Assembly: GCF_002105535.1 (NCBI RefSeq)
Contig: NZ_CP015848.1
Coordinates: 4,230,985-4,294,984 of the forward strand
DNA from: Magnetospirillum sp. ME-1
Lineage (GTDB): Bacteria > Pseudomonadota > Alphaproteobacteria > Rhodospirillales > Magnetospirillaceae
Direction: 5' to 3'
DNA length: 64,000 nt
Shown here: in pieces, positions 60,648 through 64,000 of the stretch
Position numbering within the stretch: position 1 is the stretch's first letter
Layout of the letters: each line of letters starts with the position of its first letter
The notes under the pieces: generated by a model
What the model saw: only the letters and a program-made list of their open reading frames with translations
What the model was told of the DNA's origin: nothing
The model's database searches: none
Translations under genes and position numbers: made by a program

Positions 60648-61622
60648 CTACTTCCCGTTCCAGAGGTCGTCCACCTGCTTGCGGGCCACCGCCAGCAGGA
60701 CGCGGCGGCGGTACTTCACCCCGGCCACCGTGGTCTTCAGCACGTTGGAGACCTTGCGCACCGCCTGGGTCAGGGCCTCGGCGGTCTCATCGTTCCACGG
60801 GCGGCCCCACAGGGCGTCGGTGGGGATGGTCAGCGGCGCCGAATTGGTGCCGGTGATGGCGACGCGCAGGCCGGCGATGGCGTTGCCGTCCCGTTTCAAG
60901 GCCACCGCCACCCCGGCCAGGGGAAAATCGATGGCGTCGCGCACGCGGACCTTGGAATAGGCGGCGGTCCAGCCGGTGGCCGGCGGCACCAGCACGGCGG
61001 CCAGAACCTCGCCCGCGTCCAGGGCCAGATGCTCGGCCCCGCTTTCCTTGAACAGGTCGGCCAGCGCGATCTGGCGCAGGCCCTTAGGGCCAACGATCTC
61101 GGCCGAGGCGTTCAGCACCATCAGGGCCGGGGCGACGTCGCCGTGATAGGTGGCGTAGCAGCGGTCGGACTTGACCACCACGTGACACTTGTCGCCCTCG
61201 TATTTGAGGCAGAAGCCGTTGCCGGACCGCCACCACTCGGACTGGTTATAGAACACGCAGCGGGTGTCCTGGCACAGATTGCCGCCGAGCGTCGCTGCGG
61301 CGCGATGGCTGGGCCCGGCCACCAGCGAGGCGGCATGGGCCACCGCCGGCCAGGACGCCAGGATGCGCCCGTCCTCGGCGATGGCTTCCAGCGTCGCGCC
61401 GGCGCCGATGCGCAGGGCTCCGTCGGCGCCCACCGAAATGGTGCCGAAGCCGTTGATGCCGGTAAGGTCCACCAGGGTCTCGGGCTTGCCCAGGCCCCGG
61501 CGCAGGTTGGGCAGCAGATCGGTGCCGCCGGCCAGGGGCTCGGCCCCCGGAGCGGCCAAGGCGGCGACGGCGTCGGACAGCGAGGCGGGCCGCAAAGTGC
61601 GGAAATCGGGGAGGATGTTCAT
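60648..61622 (-). CDS. hcrB: 4-Hydroxybenzoyl-CoA reductase, beta (FAD + 4Fe-4S) subunit
   Basis: A 324-residue FAD subunit of the dehydroxylase that turns 4-hydroxybenzoyl-CoA into benzoyl-CoA. The FAD motif is [12 protein letters not shown] (29-40), with [13 protein letters not shown] next. Its hallmark is an insertion with C122, C138, C146 and C155 that binds an extra [4Fe-4S] cluster, seen in 4-hydroxybenzoyl-CoA reductases and not in ordinary xanthine-oxidase medium subunits. The positions and the 324-residue length agree with the Thauera enzyme as I recall it. This cluster lets the enzyme run reductively with low-potential ferredoxin. The ATG overlaps the hcrA stop. It is followed by xdhC. 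Confidence 0.95.
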   Translation of the reverse strand: MNILPDFRTLRPASLSDAVAALAAPGAEPLAGGTDLLPNLRRGLGKPETLVDLTGINGFGTISVGADGALRIGAGATLEAIAEDGRILASWPAVAHAASLVAGPSHRAAATLGGNLCQDTRCVFYNQSEWWRSGNGFCLKYEGDKCHVVVKSDRCYATYHGDVAPALMVLNASAEIVGPKGLRQIALADLFKESGAEHLALDAGEVLAAVLVPPATGWTAAYSKVRVRDAIDFPLAGVAVALKRDGNAIAGLRVAITGTNSAPLTIPTDALWGRPWNDETAEALTQAVRKVSNVLKTTVAGVKYRRRVLLAVARKQVDDLWNGK

Positions 61623-63928
61623 TCTGCGGCCTCCTTGGCGTCGAGGAGTTCGGTGATGGTCTCGGGGCTTAACGGGAACTTGGTGGAGCGCACGCCCACC
61701 GCCTCGTAGACCGCCTCGTGCACCGCCGGCAGGAAGCTGGCCAGCATGCCCTCGGACGCCTCCTTGGCGCCGAACGGGCCGTTGGGATCGAGGCTTTCGA
61801 CGATCATCACCTCGATGTCGGGGCTTTCCGCCATGGTCGGCACCCGGTAGTCGAGGATGTTGCCGTGCATCATCTTGCCGTCTTCCCAGCGGGTTTCCTC
61901 GCTCAACGCCTGGCCCATGCCCATCCACACGCCGCCCTGGGTCTGGCCCTCGACGGCAAGCGGGTTGAGGGCCTTGCCCACGTCCACGGCCACCCACACC
62001 TTATGGGCGGTGACGCGGCCGGTGATCTCGCAGACCGAGGCCTCGACCACTTGCGCCGCGTAGCAGAAGCCCATGGTGGCGCCGATGGCGCTGCCGCGGA
62101 TCTTCTTGTCGCCCTGGAACTCGGTCGGACAGGTGAAGGTGCCCTTCACCGTGATGGTGCCGGTGTCGATCAGGGCGGCCTTGACCACCTCCTGGAAGGT
62201 GAGGCCGGGGTCCTGGCTGCCGGCCACCATGAAGACCTCGTCGATGACCTCGATGTCCTCCTCGCGGGCGTCCAGCTTCTTGGCCGCCGCCTTGACCAGG
62301 ATGGCCTTCATCTCCTCGGCCGCCGCGATGGAGGCATTGCCCACCATGAAGGTGACGCGCGACGAGTACGAGCCGTTGTCCTTGGGCGTCAGCGCCGAAT
62401 CGGCCGAGATCACCCGGATGCGGCTCAATCGCACGCCCAGCACCTCGGCCGCCACCTGGGTGGCCATGGTGTTGGAGCCCTGGCCGATATCGGCGGCGCC
62501 GGTGAGCAGCGTGATGCCGCCATCGAAGTCGAGCTTGAGATTGACGGTGGCGTGGGGCTCGCCGGTCCAGTGCTTGGGCGTCGAGGTGCCCGACACGAAG
62601 TGGGACAGCGCGATGCCGAGCCCCCTGCCCTTGGGCATCTTGCCCTTGCGGCTCGCCCAGCCCGAGGCTTCCTTGACCTTCTCCAGGCATTCCGGCACGC
62701 CGTAGCTCATGACGCGCTGGGCATACATGGTGACGTAGGGAATCTGCGGCAGCATGTTGCGCTGACGGATCTCCAGGGAATCGATGCCCAGTTCCTCGCC
62801 CATCTCGGTGAGCAGGGCCTCGAAGGCGGCACGGGTGTCCACCGTGCCGTGGCCGCGCATGGCGCCGCAGGGCGGCGTGTTGGTGTAGACGCGCCAGGCG
62901 TCGTGCTTGATGGCCGGGATGTGATAGAGCCCGTGCATCAGGGCGCCGGTATAGAGGATGGTGATGATGCCGTAGCCGGCATAGGCGCCGCCCGCCTGGG
63001 TGGCCTCCAGGGCCAAAGCGGCGATCTTGCCGTCCTTCTTCAGGCCGATCTTCATCTTCACTTCCGTCCACGGACGGCCGCGATGGGCGATGAAGGTCTC
63101 CTCGCGGGTCTGGACCAGCTTGACCGTGCCCTTGGCTTTCCGGGCCAGCAGGCCGGCGATGATCTCGAAATGCAGGCACTCGGTGCGCGCCCCGAAACCG
63201 CCGCCCAGGAAGGGCTTGATCACCCGGATGCGGGCCGAGTCCATCTGCAGGCAGGCCGCCACCTTGAGGTGCACGTAGTACGGCACCTGGGTGGTGGTGT
63301 TCAGCGTCAGCATGTCGCGGACGGGATCGTACTCGGCGAGCGTGGCGTTCAGTTCCATATGGACGTGGTTGACCTCGGCGAAGGTGTAGACCTTCTCGCG
63401 GATCAGGTCGGCCTCATTGAAGGCGGCCTCCACATCGCCGAACTCGGCATGGACCTCGCGCAGCACGTTGTTGGGCTTGTCGTCGTGAATGGCGACGGCG
63501 CCGTCCTTCATGGCCGCCTTGGGCGTCATGTAGGCGGGCAGCACCTCGTACTCGACCTTGATGAGATTGATGGCCTTCTCGGCGGTCAGTTCATCGATGG
63601 CCGCGACGGCGGCAACGGGGTCGCCGCGATAGCGGACCTTGTCGCGGGCCAGCGGATATTCGTTCTCGGCGATGGGCAGCACGCCGTAGGGGACCGGCGT
63701 TTCGGCCCCCGTGCAGACGGCGAAGACGCCGTCCAGCGCCTCGGCCGCCGAGGTGTCGATGGATTTGATGCGGGCATGGGCGACGGGGCTCCTTAAGATT
63801 CGCCCCACCAGGGCGCCGGGGGCGGCGATGTCGGCGGTGTACTTGGCCTTGCCGGTCACCTTCTCGACGCCGTCAACCAAGGGGGTGCGGGCACCGACCG
63901 TGCCGTTCTTGGGGAATTTCGGGCTCAT
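61619..63928 (-). CDS. hcrA: 4-Hydroxybenzoyl-CoA reductase, alpha (molybdenum) subunit
   Basis: A 769-residue large subunit of the xanthine-oxidase class that binds the Mo-MCD cofactor and the aryl-Co[10 protein letters not shown] and the second Mo-domain GCxxGGQ-like [17 protein letters not shown] block are present, then [13 protein letters not shown], and the catalytic Glu at E726 in [11 protein letters not shown], the position known for the Thauera enzyme. Length is the same. The ATG at 63928 overlaps the hcrC stop (ATGA); a longer reading from 63946 would lie within hcrC. The order C-A-B matches the known hcrCAB operon. It needs MCD, made by a MocA-type enzyme. Confidence 0.95.
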   Translation of the reverse strand: MSPKFPKNGTVGARTPLVDGVEKVTGKAKYTADIAAPGALVGRILRSPVAHARIKSIDTSAAEALDGVFAVCTGAETPVPYGVLPIAENEYPLARDKVRYRGDPVAAVAAIDELTAEKAINLIKVEYEVLPAYMTPKAAMKDGAVAIHDDKPNNVLREVHAEFGDVEAAFNEADLIREKVYTFAEVNHVHMELNATLAEYDPVRDMLTLNTTTQVPYYVHLKVAACLQMDSARIRVIKPFLGGGFGARTECLHFEIIAGLLARKAKGTVKLVQTREETFIAHRGRPWTEVKMKIGLKKDGKIAALALEATQAGGAYAGYGIITILYTGALMHGLYHIPAIKHDAWRVYTNTPPCGAMRGHGTVDTRAAFEALLTEMGEELGIDSLEIRQRNMLPQIPYVTMYAQRVMSYGVPECLEKVKEASGWASRKGKMPKGRGLGIALSHFVSGTSTPKHWTGEPHATVNLKLDFDGGITLLTGAADIGQGSNTMATQVAAEVLGVRLSRIRVISADSALTPKDNGSYSSRVTFMVGNASIAAAEEMKAILVKAAAKKLDAREEDIEVIDEVFMVAGSQDPGLTFQEVVKAALIDTGTITVKGTFTCPTEFQGDKKIRGSAIGATMGFCYAAQVVEASVCEITGRVTAHKVWVAVDVGKALNPLAVEGQTQGGVWMGMGQALSEETRWEDGKMMHGNILDYRVPTMAESPDIEVMIVESLDPNGPFGAKEASEGMLASFLPAVHEAVYEAVGVRSTKFPLSPETITELLDAKEAAE

Positions 63929-64000
63929 TGGGCCGCCTCCTGGCATCCGCAGCGGGCCTTGGCCGCACTTTCCACCGATTCGATGATCTTCACATAGCCG
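63925..64000 (-). CDS. hcrC: 4-Hydroxybenzoyl-CoA reductase, gamma (2Fe-2S) subunit, C-terminal fragment
   Basis: The last 24 residues, [24 protein letters not shown], are in the window; the start and the rest lie beyond the right edge. The [10 protein letters not shown] segment follows the second 2Fe-2S cluster in small subunits of this enzyme class. It overlaps hcrA by four bases. The identity is secure from operon order. Confidence 0.85.
   Translation of the reverse strand, partial: GYVKIIESVESAAKARCGCQEAAQ

Overview
The window is GC-rich, densely packed DNA from a free-living alphaproteobacterium of the order Rhodospirillales. Protein style, the GTTC-N7-GTTC type LexA box and the anaerobic aromatic genes suggest a Magnetospirillum/Paramagnetospirillum-like organism. 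That is an inference from remembered sequence character; no search was run. No magnetosome genes, rRNA, tRNA or CRISPR array were seen.

Layout. 0-4 kb: the end of a short-chain dehydrogenase, an unknown 441-aa protein, a VOC/glyoxalase protein and a macrodomain protein, followed directly by an IS110-family (IS1111-like) insertion sequence whose 3' non-coding region probably encodes its guide RNA. 4-8.4 kb: a trypsin-like protease overlapping an ELM1-family gene, a PadR-like protein with radC, a DUF4395 membrane protein and a formyltransferase-like gene. 8.4-13.6 kb: a tightly coupled trpG-trpD-trpC-moaC-moeA run, then lexA with its own SOS box. 13.8-21.9 kb: an AsmA-like protein, benzoate(-type)-CoA ligase with a full branched-chain-type ABC transporter, and a divergent FAH-family hydrolase. 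21.9-25.4 kb: a sensor kinase and a large unknown protein. 25.4-28.8 kb: a five-gene overlapping operon with the small and medium subunits of a molybdenum hydroxylase, MocA, a cysteine desulfurase and an IscU/SufU-like scaffold, but no large catalytic subunit.

28.9-38 kb: a Panacea-domain protein, a GH25 lipoprotein, a MaoC-like protein divergent from a TetR/old-yellow-enzyme pair with a duplicated operator, dctA, an MFS transporter with a TonB-like protein, and a two-component system. 38-50.4 kb: Hsp20, an M48 protease, SRAP, TlyA, an HDAC-like deacetylase, a glycosyltransferase-TPR fusion, the xseB-ispA-dxs isoprenoid run, an ArsR regulator, a metallo-beta-lactamase, a CBS protein and purC. 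50.4-59 kb: a second branched-chain-type ABC transporter followed by a feruloyl-CoA-synthetase-like ligase and an acyl-CoA dehydrogenase, behind a perfect 17-bp palindrome. 59-64 kb: HU, then (minus strand) hcrC-hcrA-hcrB-xdhC for 4-hydroxybenzoyl-CoA reductase, running off the right edge.

How it fits together. Uptake (two ABC systems), CoA activation (two ligases), side-chain shortening (acyl-CoA dehydrogenase) and reductive removal of the para hydroxyl (HcrABC) would funnel plant-type aromatics to benzoyl-CoA. MoaC, MoeA, MocA and XdhC are molybdenum-cofactor functions that HcrA, and the orphan hydroxylase subunits near 28 kb, would need. The ring-reducing benzoyl-CoA reductase itself is not in the window.
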